This document shows, one piece after another, positions 1-12,500 of a stretch of 64,000 nucleotides of DNA. Made by a program: the position numbers and the translations under genes. The stretch lies in NCBI GenBank assembly GCA_038503065.1, contig JBCAMK010000013.1:1798001-1862000 (forward strand), given 5' to 3'. Every line of letters starts with the position of its first letter. Position 1 is the stretch's first letter. A model generated the notes under the pieces. It did not search any database, had not been told where the DNA came from, and worked only from the letters and a program-made list of their open reading frames with translations. Origin of the DNA: Paragyromitra xinjiangensis (taxonomy: Eukaryota; Ascomycota; Pezizomycetes; Pezizales; Discinaceae).

Positions 1-1095
1 ACTGGAAGCATCTTGATGAAATTTAAATCCAAAGTAGATATTATTTCTCGGTTTGACATGTGCCCGAAATGCCGGGGACATTTGATGAATTGCAGGGGAA
101 AGAAATGCATTCACATCAATTGTAATATATGTATAATACCAACAGTAGTCGGTTATCTTTGTGTGCATGGGTCATCACGACAGTTACCTAGCAAACTAAT
201 TTAGAAGCCAAAACCCTTCAAGGCATGATCAACAGCTCAGGGAAAGGGGACATAATTGTGAAGAAGCAACTCACTACAATATTAATATTTGGATATAATC
301 CTATTCAACAAGACCCTTCCACCAACTAGCTAGGTCTTCTATAACACGGCGAACAATATCCCCACACTGTGATTAGATCTAGCTCAAGAAATCCAGGTAA
401 AACTTGACTTTTAATTGCGTGATAGGCGAGGCGTCGTAAGCGCCAAGAACAAAGAGGGTTTCCGCCCGGTGAGCCGAGCCATGGTACTATCGAGTTGGAG
501 AATTTGGGGAGCGGCCTGCAGATCCACATTATACTCCAAACTCCAAATCCTCAACTTAATACTTCGCTTCACAGTTCCAGCATTTCCTGTCCGCAGATCG
601 GTCGGTAGAATCAGAGAAAATTTTGAAGGGAGCGTTCAAACCATCTCGAGGAAAGGGAGACCCCGTAGTTGTCGTTGTGGGATCACCGAAGGTGGACAAT
701 TTCGGAATTGTGGGTGGGGTACTGGTGCATACACATGGTCCGTGGCCGGTCGGTGTATCCGAAATTAATTGATTTTTCCGGTATGTAGCAATATCTCTTC
801 ATCTCTAGGAAAAGTTTAAAGAGGGTTGTTTCACAGAAAGCCTTGTGCCTTTCTTTTCTTCTTTCGAATTTCATCTATAGGAAAACCGGTACCCACCATC
901 CTAATTCGTTACCCACGCGACATCAAACACTTTTAGGAGAATCAGTTCTCATAGGAAAATGACTTTTTTCCAATTGACTTTTTAAATACAAAATTTGTTT
1001 TCGTCGCATCTTAACTATCGTGAAAGGCACGCACTGCAGTCATGGCTGGCACAATAAAGGAACGAGCGAATATGTACTCCCACCGGGAAATGCAT
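1..1095. other. gene-poor left edge
   Basis: No gene is supported here. Short open frames occur on both strands, but none has a recognisable domain or a matching splice structure. The last few hundred bases are the downstream flank of the AA9 gene that ends at 1096. Confidence 0.5.
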
Positions 1096-2247
1096 CTAAC
1101 CGGTCCACTTAGCAGGGCCTGGGATTTTATAGGTGGTTGCAGTGGAGGAGTAGATATCGATGGTAACACTATCAATCAATCCTGTCAGCTGTGATTCTAG
1201 AATCTATGCATTCAGTGTGAAATTATATGCTTACCCGGGATCAGAAAGCTGGTATGCTCCTGGGAAGGATACCAAGGAATTACCAGACGGGACGCCGGTA
1301 CCGCTGCCAGTGACTTTGATTTGTGCGCATTCCGGATAGAACTGCGGTGTGTTGGCTTGGTGGAGGGCGAGAAGTTCATGCTAAACATCCATTTCAGTAT
1401 ATAGTTAGCCTAACAACCTGTTGAGTGAACTGACCCTGATCAAGTAGTTTCCAGGAGCCAAGTTGGCAGGGATCTTGGTAGTCCACTGCAAGGTGTTAAG
1501 AACTGTACCAAGTCCCCAAGTACCTTTGTTGACAGTGCCGGAGAGAAGACCTGTACAAAAGATGATCTGTTACTTGCTGTAAAAGTGAGTTTGGCTGAAC
1601 ATTTACTCACCAGCCTCATCGATCTTGAACCAGACTTTGCCGTTGCCATCAGAATCCGCAAAAGCGCTTCCCGGAACCCTGGCCAGGTACTGTAGACGCG
1701 AGTGAGATTTCATTCTTCAAAAGTAAACATATAATGCTATACTTACGACGGTAACTGGGCCTTCAGCGTGGGTCCACTGTGACCATTTCGCTACTACAGT
1801 ACCTCCGGCTAAAATTTTGACAGTCAAGTTAGGATTTGGAGTGAAGAGAAAAACAGAAGCTCTTAAAGAAGACTTATACCCTTAACCGTAGCAACCTGAG
1901 CAGCTGGGCCAGTCCCTGGGTTATTGCCTATAAAAGCAGAGATTTTAGCTTCACTAATGTTTGGCGAACTTAGAGTTTTCGACTTACACTTAATATAATT
2001 AGAGGTAGGTGACAGGATAGGATCATAGCTGCTGTATTGCCTCTGAATGGTCGATTGCCCGGCGGCAGAGTTGTATGGCGACCATCTACCGCAAGATTAA
2101 ATTTTAAGTCCAAAAGCTTTAATGAGAATTTGGGATTAGCTACCCGTTATATGTAACGCCGTCAAATATGTAGGTAGTAACACCACCGTGGGCGATGGCC
2201 TGGCCAAACAGAAACGCAGAGGTCGAAATGATAGCAGCGAATTTCAT
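1096..2247 (-). CDS. AA9 lytic polysaccharide monooxygenase (secreted)
   Basis: Secreted copper monooxygenase that oxidatively cleaves cellulose or related glucans outside the cell. The gene is broken into about eight short exons (first exon 2247-2144, second 2085-1988, last ending with the stop at 1096-1098), so no single frame reveals it. The spliced product starts with a signal peptide ending in Ala-Ile-Ala, followed at once by His-Gly-Gly-Val, which puts the copper-brace histidine at the mature N terminus. Further AA9 landmarks in order are [31 protein letters not shown] (second brace His), [28 protein letters not shown] (axial Tyr) and a C-terminal [10 protein letters not shown]. There is no carbohydrate-binding module. 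The catalytic landmarks all appear intact, so it is probably functional. The exon joins were inferred by hand and the intron count may be off by one. Confidence 0.9.
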
Positions 2248-5198
2248 GGTGGGCTTTTGACACGCGCGCAGATATCGGTGATGTTTCGAAAAAAACACGA
2301 GAAACCCACTTCTTTTATACCCATTTATGGCCCTTATTTGAAAATCCTTAATGATCGACTTATGTATGCGCTGAAGATTACAGCCATAATTGATAATAGT
2401 ATAAAATACTTAAAACCCAAATATTACGGAGCTTACCGGAAAATAAGTAACGCAAACAAGAGTTTAGCGGAAGCAGATGAGATTGCTCCGAGAAGAGTAT
2501 ATCCCTTTTGGAATTAAGAGGCGCTGGATGATATGGGTATTTAAATACCGCAGGGATGATTTCTGCCATTTCCCCACAATTACGCGCCGATCATCTCCCG
2601 CTTGGTAACAAATCCCCGAAAGAAGGTTATCTACCCACCTGCAGATCAGACTTTAAGCTTATGGCAAAGCTCCCGGTTTCCCGTGATCTCCATTTAAGAA
2701 TTATTGTAAAACGTTAATACCCTGTTGATACACCATAGTGGAAAGGACGCACGTTCTGTTGTACAGCTGAGAAGAGACTTCCCCGCGCGCCGGGGCACCG
2801 GATAAGGAAAAGGAAGCGATGGAAATCGTATTTTAAAGAGAGTAAATATCTCCGATGATTTTCAGGAGTAAGTGTCATGTGCTTGGCCGTTTCAACATGG
2901 GTATTTACAATATCGATGATAAGCTTAACCAGTTAAACTTCCCATAGGTTGCTCTAGATTAATGACGTCCGATAAAGCATGCCCGTTCCAGACCTTTATT
3001 CTTACGGGAGAATATAAATTAATATCAGGGCAATTGCACATTCGTCTGTAGAGAAACCCTCGTGGTGAGGTGACTACCCAGTGCTATTGCATCATGTATT
3101 CTATAGCTGTCGAGTGACACCCCATGAACCCTGCAGATTAAATGTCCGTATAACACACCCATTTCTGGTGGGTGGCCTCAAACTTGCTGCTGTTACTATA
3201 TGTACCTGTACATCCCCTCAAATGCCGATGTGCTAACGCCATAACTTCGGTCGCATACGATATTCTTGTACCCTATAACAATAAAACTATGAGCCAACAA
3301 AAAAAAACCTCAAACGCCGATGTCGCAATCCACTTCATACCCTACTATTCCTTTCATAGGTGATAATAAGACCTCAATTCTGCTGGCGGGGTTCTTCGGG
3401 GTGTACCATCTTCGCCACCAGCGTTATGCATATGCCCTTCATAGTCCCCACCTCCCATAGTTCTGGTCATCATTTCACACGACCACTGACGATCACCAAA
3501 CGAGGAAAACTTCTCTCTTGAAGCCCGCTTAGTATCTTCATATCATCTACCAGATCCCAAGGCTGGACAAGACACTCGCCTCCATCCCTATATCAGAGGT
3601 CTTAGAGTTAGCCAATTAATTATAATCCGACACCCAACTATCGCATACAGCCTCTCTAAAAGCCTAAACAAAACATGCCAAGATTCAAAGTAATACAGAT
3701 GTGTCAGGAAAAGACCCACCAACCTCGGAGAGCGATTTGGCCACAGTTGTCTAGGCCTGGAGCTTACCCTTAATAGTTGAATATTATAAATCAGCGAGTA
3801 AAGTTCATAGAACACCTCTAGGAGGACATGCCCATCGATGCTACGATTTTACGAGTCAGTTATTTCGAATATAGAAAGGAACACATGGTCTATGGGACGG
3901 ATGGAAGGAGTTCCGAGGCGCTCGCCAAGTGATATATAGTTGATATTGATGAATCGCACTGAGGGTTCAAGAAGTCAGAAAGAAAATTAAATCATGCAGA
4001 GCCACTAGACACATGCTGTGTTCCCATCCACGTCCAAGTTAATAAAAGAGATACTTATGATGATATTTAAAAAAAGGTGGCGTGAATTTATGCGGAGATA
4101 AACCACATTTTCATTAAAAATAACTTCTCGTAAAATCCTCAATCTGCGGTGGGCTCCCAAACTTCAGAATAGCTATATAGTTTCAAAAAAATGTAGTTAA
4201 TGAGCCAGCCACGTGCACGCCGCACAGAGCAGCAGATGAGCCAGTTAGCAACTTGTAATTGTCGATTAGCCATAGCCGCAAGTAAAAACCCGATTGGATC
4301 TCTGTTGCATTCAGCAAAGTCTCGATGCCCTATGTGCATTGACCATCCCGTAGCGTGCTCCACAGGCTGAGCTAGATCGAGACTGTTCTTTAATAAACAC
4401 GAGTCCAGCTCGAGCAGGCTCGTGGGGGAACACTTACCCCAGACACACCTATATTCCAGCAGTAACTTCCCGCAGCCCCAGAAATTCAAGAATTTGCCTC
4501 TAGTAAATTTATTCGAAAAACGAAAAAAAATTACAATATCTCATTCATGACAGATTCCACACCCAGGCTTCGCGTCTAAACTTTACAGAAAGATGTAGAC
4601 ATCTGATAACGTCATAGAAGGTGAATGCTGGAGATGCAGAGACCTTATCATCACAAATACACTAGATTTTTTTTTTTGCGATATTCGCACTGCTTTCAAT
4701 TTACAGTTTTATTCCTACTAAATATTTAACATAACGCTGACCAAGCCACTTTTCAGATTCGCGCTTTCTCTATGTGGTTATGCATGCCAAGACTTCGGAC
4801 TCTAATTAACCCGAAGTAATCTACTTAAGAATAGAGAAGTGACAGTGACAGTGACAGGCTCAGGAACTGTATAGAGGCTAACAGTCGTATATAGAGGTTG
4901 TGAAGTCGTCTGCCTGGGACGAGACATTTCACCCCCTAAGCCTCCGTGCCCATAGATATCCATCCATTCGACCATCCACTATACCCTGCCCATCCATATC
5001 ACAATCAACAGTTATTCCTGGCAGATGCCGAAGCCACTGGGTCACCACGGGGAGATCTCTTAAAAGACGACAAGCAAGTATCTCCCATCCGCCCCTATTT
5101 CTCATGACGTGCGAGAGCTCTCCACCGTTCCTATATAGACACGACAGCCTGCTCCCAATTTACTTACCTACTAAACACCAAAGCAAACAGAATTGACC
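2248..5198. other. intergenic, about 2.9 kb
   Basis: The first 300 bp are the presumed AA9 promoter (reading leftward). The rest is AT-rich with homopolymer runs and no convincing coding region. A 116-codon open frame at 4139-4489 (minus) has no recognisable domain and was not accepted. A C-rich leader at 4900-5198 precedes the next gene. Confidence 0.5.
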
Positions 5199-5789
5199 AT
5201 GTCAAGCCCCATAGATATCAACACTTCCCCATCACTCTCAACCCCCCCTCCAAACTTCACCTCCACCAGTTCAGTCGTCCTACCATACCCACTAGAGCGC
5301 GTCTTCTCCACCCTAGCAACCGCTGAATCCATGGAGCCCCTCGCACGCCTCTCAAGTCTCCTTTCATCCTACACTCTAGGCGACACCGAATCCATTGCTA
5401 TTCCTTCAGGCTCACTCTCCTCCGCCCGCGGCACACAACAATTCCCCCCCTCTTCATCACCAGATAGTCTATCACGGACGAAATTCACAATGGAAGAGAC
5501 CGTCCCGTTTCTTGGAGGCCTCTTTAAAACCAAGGTAGCAATCGAAGGAAGCCAGACAGAGGACCGTGAGGGCCGCTGTTGTCTCTATGAGAGTGTTGCA
5601 TCGAAACAGAATCTCACGATATGGAAGTTGAGGTCGTTTGAGGAGGTGGAGGTTGATGGGAAGATGGAGACGAAGGTGGATGAGAGGATTGAAGGGAGGT
5701 GTCCGGGTTGGTTGAAATGGTACGTTGGGAGGACTTGTAGGAATTCTCATAAGGCGCATATGGAGGCATATCACACATTATTCAATTGA
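5199..5789 (+). CDS. START/SRPBCC-like conserved fungal protein
   Basis: Single-exon protein of 196 residues. I chose the ATG at 5199 because the frame upstream has only a non-ATG start. The N-terminal 25 residues are Ser/Thr/Pro-rich. The body resembles a family of small uncharacterised ascomycete proteins with a START/polyketide-cyclase-like fold: a segment PYPLERVFSTLATAESMEPL, then TMEETVPFLGGLFKTKVAIE, CCLYESVASKQNLTIWKLRSF, ERIEGRCPGWLKWYVGRTCR and a closing HKAHMEAYHTLF. Such folds bind hydrophobic ligands or lipids, but no reaction can be assigned. There is no signal peptide or membrane segment, so a cytosolic location is expected. It has no obvious functional tie to the flanking LPMO genes. 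Confidence 0.75.
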   Translation: MSSPIDINTSPSLSTPPPNFTSTSSVVLPYPLERVFSTLATAESMEPLARLSSLLSSYTLGDTESIAIPSGSLSSARGTQQFPPSSSPDSLSRTKFTMEETVPFLGGLFKTKVAIEGSQTEDREGRCCLYESVASKQNLTIWKLRSFEEVEVDGKMETKVDERIEGRCPGWLKWYVGRTCRNSHKAHMEAYHTLFN

Positions 5790-8364
5790 AGAGCTTCTTC
5801 GGTCGTCGCTCACGGTGGATGTGTGGCATTTCCCGTAACTTTTAATTTGTAATCGCTCTAATGTTTAATTAAGTTGGCGGAAATATTTCCAAGGAATTTT
5901 CGTCCGATATGTGCGAGTGGCCACGTGCATGGACGCCAAGCAAGCGTGAGGGAAACAATACTCGAGATGAGCAGATACCACAGGTAGGGGAAATCATCTA
6001 GCCGGGCAAACAAGGAAAGCAAGGAATCGGAGAAATAGGACAGCACAGAAACTATTTCTTGAAATCACCACCTGCGTAAAAAATACGCTACTACTTTGGA
6101 CCCATCAAAAATAATTCCCATTACACAAGAATTGCGAACAACCATCATTCCAAGAACTCAACCCACAGACAGAGGTGCACGGGCATAAAAACACGGAAAT
6201 TCTAGATCCAAATCAAGTCAGCTGATTCCTAACCCGTGGGCCATGGCGTCGTAGATCTAAAACAAGTAAAAGCCAAAATCTCAGCAAGCCGAAGGAAAAC
6301 CGCTAGCCCTTGTGTCTCGATCTCCGAGTATGATCTCCGAGGGACCTCCGAGTACTGGTATGTCTCGGACCGACTTTTCGAGAAACGTCTCGCACGGACA
6401 GCTCAGAGCTATGGGCCGAGGCAATTTCTATTCACCAGTTCTTGGACATCTAGAAATATAGCCACGTAAACGCCTCGAGCACCCAATATAATCAGGACAA
6501 TGATGGGTGATTTTCCATGATCTCACAAGACACCCGAGCTCACCCTATCACAGAACCCCGCACCCTAAGTAAAATGTAAATATCAGTTGACCGTCTTCTC
6601 TAGAAACACCATATAGAAGACTTAGGAGAAGAGGAAACTTCGGTTATGTCACTACGAGGCATTAAAATAGGCCGAAAGGCCTCAAACATTAATTATACAT
6701 CTACGGTAAATACAAATCTAAGATAACGAGTCTCACATGCCCTCGCGCCGCTTTCAAGTGCACTCCGCAAAAACACGAAACTACATGTGTTCTCATCATT
6801 TACGAGTGATATTCCATGACGAGTCATCAGTAAACAATAATCACACAGTATATACAGCCATGAGAGAGGTGTCACCCACACGCTAGAATAGTGCTCGAGC
6901 TATCGAATATTCTGTTCTATTGTCTCTCAAAATTTGATATCTCTATAGATCTATCACACCGACCCTTATCCTCCTGGCGATCGCGAAACCTCTACTAAAA
7001 ACATTTCGTTGATAAACAGACCCCGATATCGCTTACCAGAGAATTCCAGGGGTATAATCCCTTACCGTGTATGACGCCGAACGAAGGAGTAAGCCCTGCG
7101 TAAACTCGCTAGGGGAACCTCCTTATTATATCAAGAACATTATCACCTCATATGCACCGTCTATATAGCTCAGCCATAAAACTAACTTTTCAACGACACG
7201 CAGGACTTGAGTTGCTCTACACCCCTACCCCGAGTTACACCTAATTACATGTACTTGCTATCCGTATGCACCTCCGAATAATTTAAACTACAGAAGCACA
7301 CTATAAGTTCCACCAGGTACTCCCTGCTACCTACACTCCCTTTCCTCCCCACTCAACCTAGACTATCTCAAGCCTTGTCATACCGCAACTCCCTCAATCA
7401 CCATTTAATCGTAAAATCGAAATACCCAAATCTACGCCAACACCCACGGGTCACCCGACACCCAAACGAGCAACAATCAAAATACCTTCCGAGTCTCGAA
7501 TCGGCAGCATTTACTCCACGCATGCACGTTGCAGCTACTCAAATATTAAGGTGCATGGCATCTAATGAACTCCAATAAATGACGCTAGGGGTATGGTCAT
7601 TGCAGAAAATTCACACCCCCTGGAATGAGCCAATGGAATAAAATGAAATAAAATGAAGTGAATTTAAATTCTTCACGAGCCACGTCACTAATCGCTAGCA
7701 CATAACAGTGGAATAGTAGGCGGGTCGGTACTGAATTTCTTAGCTATCCATGCTTATGCCAGTTCGCTAAGGTATCCGAATTCTTGCAGGGGTTGCGAAT
7801 GTGATACACTTTCCGTCTCACTGAATTATTGCAGTGCTGATGGATTGGATGAGGCGAAACGTGCATTTTTATTCAAAACAGCCCGTATTGTCCTAATTAG
7901 GAAGTGAAGAGAAAAATGCCTCTATTTTATGCGAACTATGTACCAGCCCACCGACATTTATTTTCAATGGAAATCTCTAAGACCCAAAAGACCAACCAGA
8001 CCAGCACCAGAAGGGCGATGCAAAACCAACAAGAAAAGTAAAAAAAACACCCCAATTTTGATCCCCAAACAAAACCAGAAATGGTAACATAATACCATTA
8101 GAAAGAAAGGTATGTGACTAGAATTGAATGAGGAAAAAAACATGGAAATAAATACTACAGAGCACATGCAACCTATAACGTCCAGTCGCTCGCGCGTAGG
8201 CGGGTAGATACTTACAAGCTAGGTCATATACCACGAACATGACCTTACTATGTCAAAGAAAAACACTGCCCAAGCTCATCAAGAACAATGGGTTCATAAG
8301 ACACTAAAACTAAAATCAAAGATGGTAAGGAGATCGTAGTGAAACGAGCGTAACTAGATTACGA
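5790..8364. other. intergenic, about 2.6 kb
   Basis: No supported gene. Much of 6.1-7.6 kb is visibly A/C-rich on the plus strand (for example 7321-7380 has 27 C against 4 G). This contrasts with the G/T-rich stretch at 12-14.2 kb. Confidence 0.5.
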
Positions 8365-9547
8365 TTAAACAAATGGTGCACGCTCGTGCTTCAACGCTCT
8401 CCTCAGCTGCTTGTTAAGCTTGCAGTCGTAAGCACCACCGAAGGGGCATTTGCCAGTAGAGTCATAATCGAAGCAGTTGATACCGGTGGCAGTTTTGTAC
8501 CAGCAGGGAGGGCACTCAGCACCAGTGCAAGGATACTGGGTCATCCCTCCCTTGTAGCCGGTGCCGGTGGCGCAAACGTTGCCGCTATCGGGAGTTCCCT
8601 CATCAGAGTTGTCAAATGTGGCACCTGAATAGTTCATTAGCGTTGAGTTTTGGCTAAAAGAGGGATAATGCATACCATCAAAGTCACTGTCCACGACCTC
8701 AATATCGAAGCAAGTAGAGTATGAGTTGGCCCATGTGTTATCATAGGCTGAAGAGCCATCGTTTGTCCCAAGACCTTGTGCCCAAGCCCAAACCCACACC
8801 ATCATGTGTCTACCATTCTCGATGTTTTGCGGTAAGGTCAAGGTCATATAGTTGGCCTTCTCGTTCATTTTGCCATTGGTAACGAGAGTGATGGCGTCTC
8901 CAGAAAAGTTGGCCTGAGCACCAGGGAACCAGTTGGCTTCAGTAAGGTTATCCTTGTGGGTAAGCTCAACCTCCTTTTGACCAGCCCAGTAGACACGGAC
9001 GAGACCAGGATCGCGGTGGAGTGGGGAGCCGATGTCCCAGCGACTGTGACCATTACCCCAGAAACGCATGCGGAGAGAATCACCGGGTCTAGCAGTGGTC
9101 ATCGGGACGTTGGCAGGGTACGTGGGGCTTCCCTGGACACCCCGGCAAGTGAGTCCATTGGTGTTGGAAGCATTGTTCAAGTCCCAGACATAATTGGAAG
9201 ACTCGCTGATCCAATCGCCATCCCAAAGTTTGTTACGGGGGTGGCCAGTGCAGTTCTTCTGGTCACTGGAAGGAAGAATGATGTCAGTAAGGTACACATT
9301 CCACATGTGTAAATAAATATTGCAGTAAATAAAAACAAACAAACAATAAAAATGATTAATGGCATATGAAGCAAGGGGTGCGGGGGGCATGATGGTGGGG
9401 GAGTACATACGGATCAATGTTGGGGTCAGCCTTGGAAGCAGCGTAGTTGGGCACAATAGTGTCAACACACTCGAGCCACGAGTGGGCAGCAGCAGAACCA
9501 GCCATGAGGGCAGCAGCAAAGAGTGAAGAAGTGATTTGGAACTTCAT
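8365..9547 (-). CDS. secreted LPMO-like protein with N-terminal His
   Basis: Three exons (9547-9411, 9265-8676, 8624-8365) give 328 residues with the phases closing exactly. A 21-residue signal peptide ending Gly-Ser-Ala-Ala-Ala is followed by mature HSWLECVDT, so a histidine is again the first mature residue, the hallmark of copper monooxygenases. A second candidate copper ligand is in FWGNGHSRWDIGSPLHRD. The core also contains NCTGHPRNK, WISESSNYVWDLN, and a Trp-rich HMMVWVWAWAQGLG strand. The C-terminal 80 residues are Cys-rich (CATGTGYKGG, CTGAECPPCW, CPFGGAYDC). I recognise the general architecture of fungal LPMO-like secreted proteins but cannot assign an AA family. A chitin-binding type-4-like protein without activity is the alternative. 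The gene is about 6 kb from the AA9 gene and in the same orientation. Confidence 0.75.
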
Positions 9548-12500
9548 GTTTGCTGGTAGTGATGAACGAAGGTGAGAATGGAATTAGAAGTCAAATGCCC
9601 TCAAAAGGATGATAGAGAGGAGCTGATCGAAGGAAGTGATGATGACTATCGAAAGACCGACTCTAGCCCACCTGGGGGATGGATGGGAGATATAAGGTGC
9701 AGAGGACTGAAGAAGTTTTTGATGGAGGCTGGCGATACAAAGGAGTGCAGAAAGTTTATCGAGAGTGTGTGTGATGTGTTGGAATAGGAAGAGAAACAAT
9801 ATCACACAAGCACACAAAGAGAGTGTATGGTCAAGAACGGAAACTTGATGGGGATAAGAAAGCCAAGGGGATCTGGAAGGAAGGAAATCCTTGGTTCTTG
9901 TAGTGAAAGAGAGAGTGTGGGTATTGGAGGTGAAGAGAAGAGGAAGACGGGAAGAAAAAGGAATAAATAAGCAGAGGGGAGAGCAGACGAATGACAATAG
10001 AGAAAGAATGATATGGGAGAGAGAGAGGACGGTGCGGATCCAAGCAATTAAGGGCAATCCTAGTCGGAGTGTCTCCTTGAATGTATGTGCATGCAAGATG
10101 CACAAGGTTGCCCCCCCTCTTCTGGTAATCTTGAATTCTGCCCCTCTGACCCAGTCCCTGCTCTCCATCCTCCAGTCAGCAGCCTCTCAACCTAGCAAGA
10201 GCAAGAGCAAGAGCGCCGGTGTTTCAGCTATTGGCAGGAACACCCAGAATATCACCTCCAGGGGTTCTGGGTTGGAATCAAGCGTCCCAATCATCGTCAT
10301 GGTCCTTCCCTCATTCAGTTTGCCCCCACCTCGTTCCCTATTATGGTTGATCTAGCACTCATCTTGACCAAAATCAAAAAGACCAAAGCCAAAAGCTACA
10401 TGTAAAATCAAGGAAATAGTCGTCGACGTCTTAGTACCGCTGGTTGGTGGCACAGAAGTCTCTAGCTTCGGGGATTTGATGTTCTTCAGCGTTCCTGCGT
10501 CGTTGTGCCTGCCGCCCACAGCCCCTGAACCCTGGCTTGGGGTCTGCCCTCGTTCCTGGAAAGCGGTGGCGGCCGCTGGCCCGTCGCCAAAACCAGCAAG
10601 CAACTCATCGAACTGATGGTCCGTGCTTGGCTTTCCCCCCGCCAGGCTTACGTATTACCCTCTCCTCCCGTTCAACGCTACCTTCCCCGGTCCTTCCTTG
10701 GGAAACCATCTCGAATTCGAGCCAACAAAGCACACGGCTCGGTTGACAGTTCGCTGCTTCAGGTTCCCGTGGCCGGCCACGCTGTGTTTGGTCTCGGGAA
10801 TCGAAATTTCCTATCCTGAATCTTGTTCCGATAAACAAAGCGTCACAATTCCCAGTTCTTGAAACTCAGTGCATGTATTTACCCGTCCGTTCGCATCATG
10901 TACATATGTGTACCTCGCATGTACACATTAGACATCATCATTTGTCGGGCGTCCTCGCTTGAAATTAGAAAGGACGGAACCAGTGCTTCATAATGTTTCT
11001 TTCCAGCTTGTCAACTCCAATTCGGCTTTCTTCATCCTCTTGACCTAGCCCACGTAGCTCTACTGTATCTCAGCCCCAGGAACCATCTCGGCTACGCCTT
11101 ACCCGCCAAGCTTGACAACAGCACAGCTACATGTATCTCCGGTTTTGATCGAAAGATCTCTCTCTTTCAGAATTCGGACGCTTCTTGTTTCTTTTGCTTG
11201 TACCCTTTCGATCGCTACGAAGAGTCTAGCACTGACAGCAAACCCCCCCCATTTCCGCCATCCTGGATCACTGGCAGCAAGGGTGTGTGATGGATAGATG
11301 GACGGTAAAGTAGCCACTCTCGCAGCACCTCGGTTCCTGGGAAATGGACAGTGGGAAATAAAAAGAACAGGCATCGACCTAACCTAGCTACGTGTCCGAA
11401 GTGCCCGAGAGACGAGCCTTTCATTGGGTGTTGGGTGCTCATTCTCAACTAGCCCAGCAGAGGAGAGACGCAGGTACGAACACCTTGCTAGTCTTTTACG
11501 AGTTGGGTTCCCGAGACTGCCACACATACTTGGAAATACGCATTTACGAGCATAGACCGTACCAGCAAGCGCCTTCGGGCCGAGCGGTAGGATATTCGTT
11601 CAAATTCGGCGAGTTCAGCGGGGGATAATAATACACGATACCACACGTATGCACCCGAACATCCGTAGAACTCAGGAAATTACATCCCCACTTATACGTA
11701 ACGAACTCGTTTCAATTGTCATGTACGCGGTAATAAACTTATGTTTGTATTTCTTTCCCATTGCGACATCCCGCTGCCATGAATTTCTTTTCTCTTATCA
11801 ACCCCTCTTACCTGAAAAGTAATGACATGACATGACGCACCCACAAAAAACGGAGTCCACCGCTCGCTGTTCCCGTGTTGCGACCACTTCCGGAAAATAG
11901 ATCTGTCTCGGATTATCTGGACTCGGATATGAGCCGAGATCGTTCTGCTATTTTTAATTAAGATCATCTCCCGGTCGCGTGGAGGAATTGGTCCAATTTT
12001 GGGCCGGTGCTTAACGAGCCGTTGCATACGGTGTCTTTTGTACGAGTGCAACAAATTTTTCTAAAATAGTTGATGTCTACTTGCCGCGCGCCCAATGAGG
12101 TTTTTACAAGACCCGCGTGGGTTGTGAATGATCTACTGGAGCACGTTTTTCGTTTGTTGATACTGGCTACACAGGGGTGAAATCTTGCTAGACGGTTTTG
12201 ACCGGTAAAGTGTTTGGTTTATTCCAATTCTGATCATGATAGGCCGTAAGGTTTCAGGATGGTTATGTCATTTATTAACCTTTACAAAAACCACGTGAAG
12301 CGAGTTCGCTCCCAGCTTTAGTAGACGTAATAGATGTTGAGTATTTTCTTGAAATACTGTGCTGCAGGCATAGAGAACCCTTCACTCGGGTCGCCGTGTT
12401 ACACTAATCCGGATACAAGCTTTCTCGAGTTTACGGTAACGGGGATACCTATTGACTAGGTACAGTGACTACAGTTTTGAGAAAAACAGCTCAACTATAA

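Noticed and set aside
13..204. Cys-rich frame reminiscent of a zinc finger (CPKC...CIHINCNIC)
   Set aside because: Short, no regular finger spacing, and no supporting gene structure.
4139..4489. 116-codon frame, minus strand
   Set aside because: No domain, signal or splice context, and surrounded by AT-rich non-coding DNA.
9584..10355. Overlapping frames of 80-194 codons
   Set aside because: They lie in the purine/pyrimidine-biased promoter of the LPMO-like gene and have Ser/Leu/Phe-rich or Arg/Glu-rich low-complexity translations with no domain.
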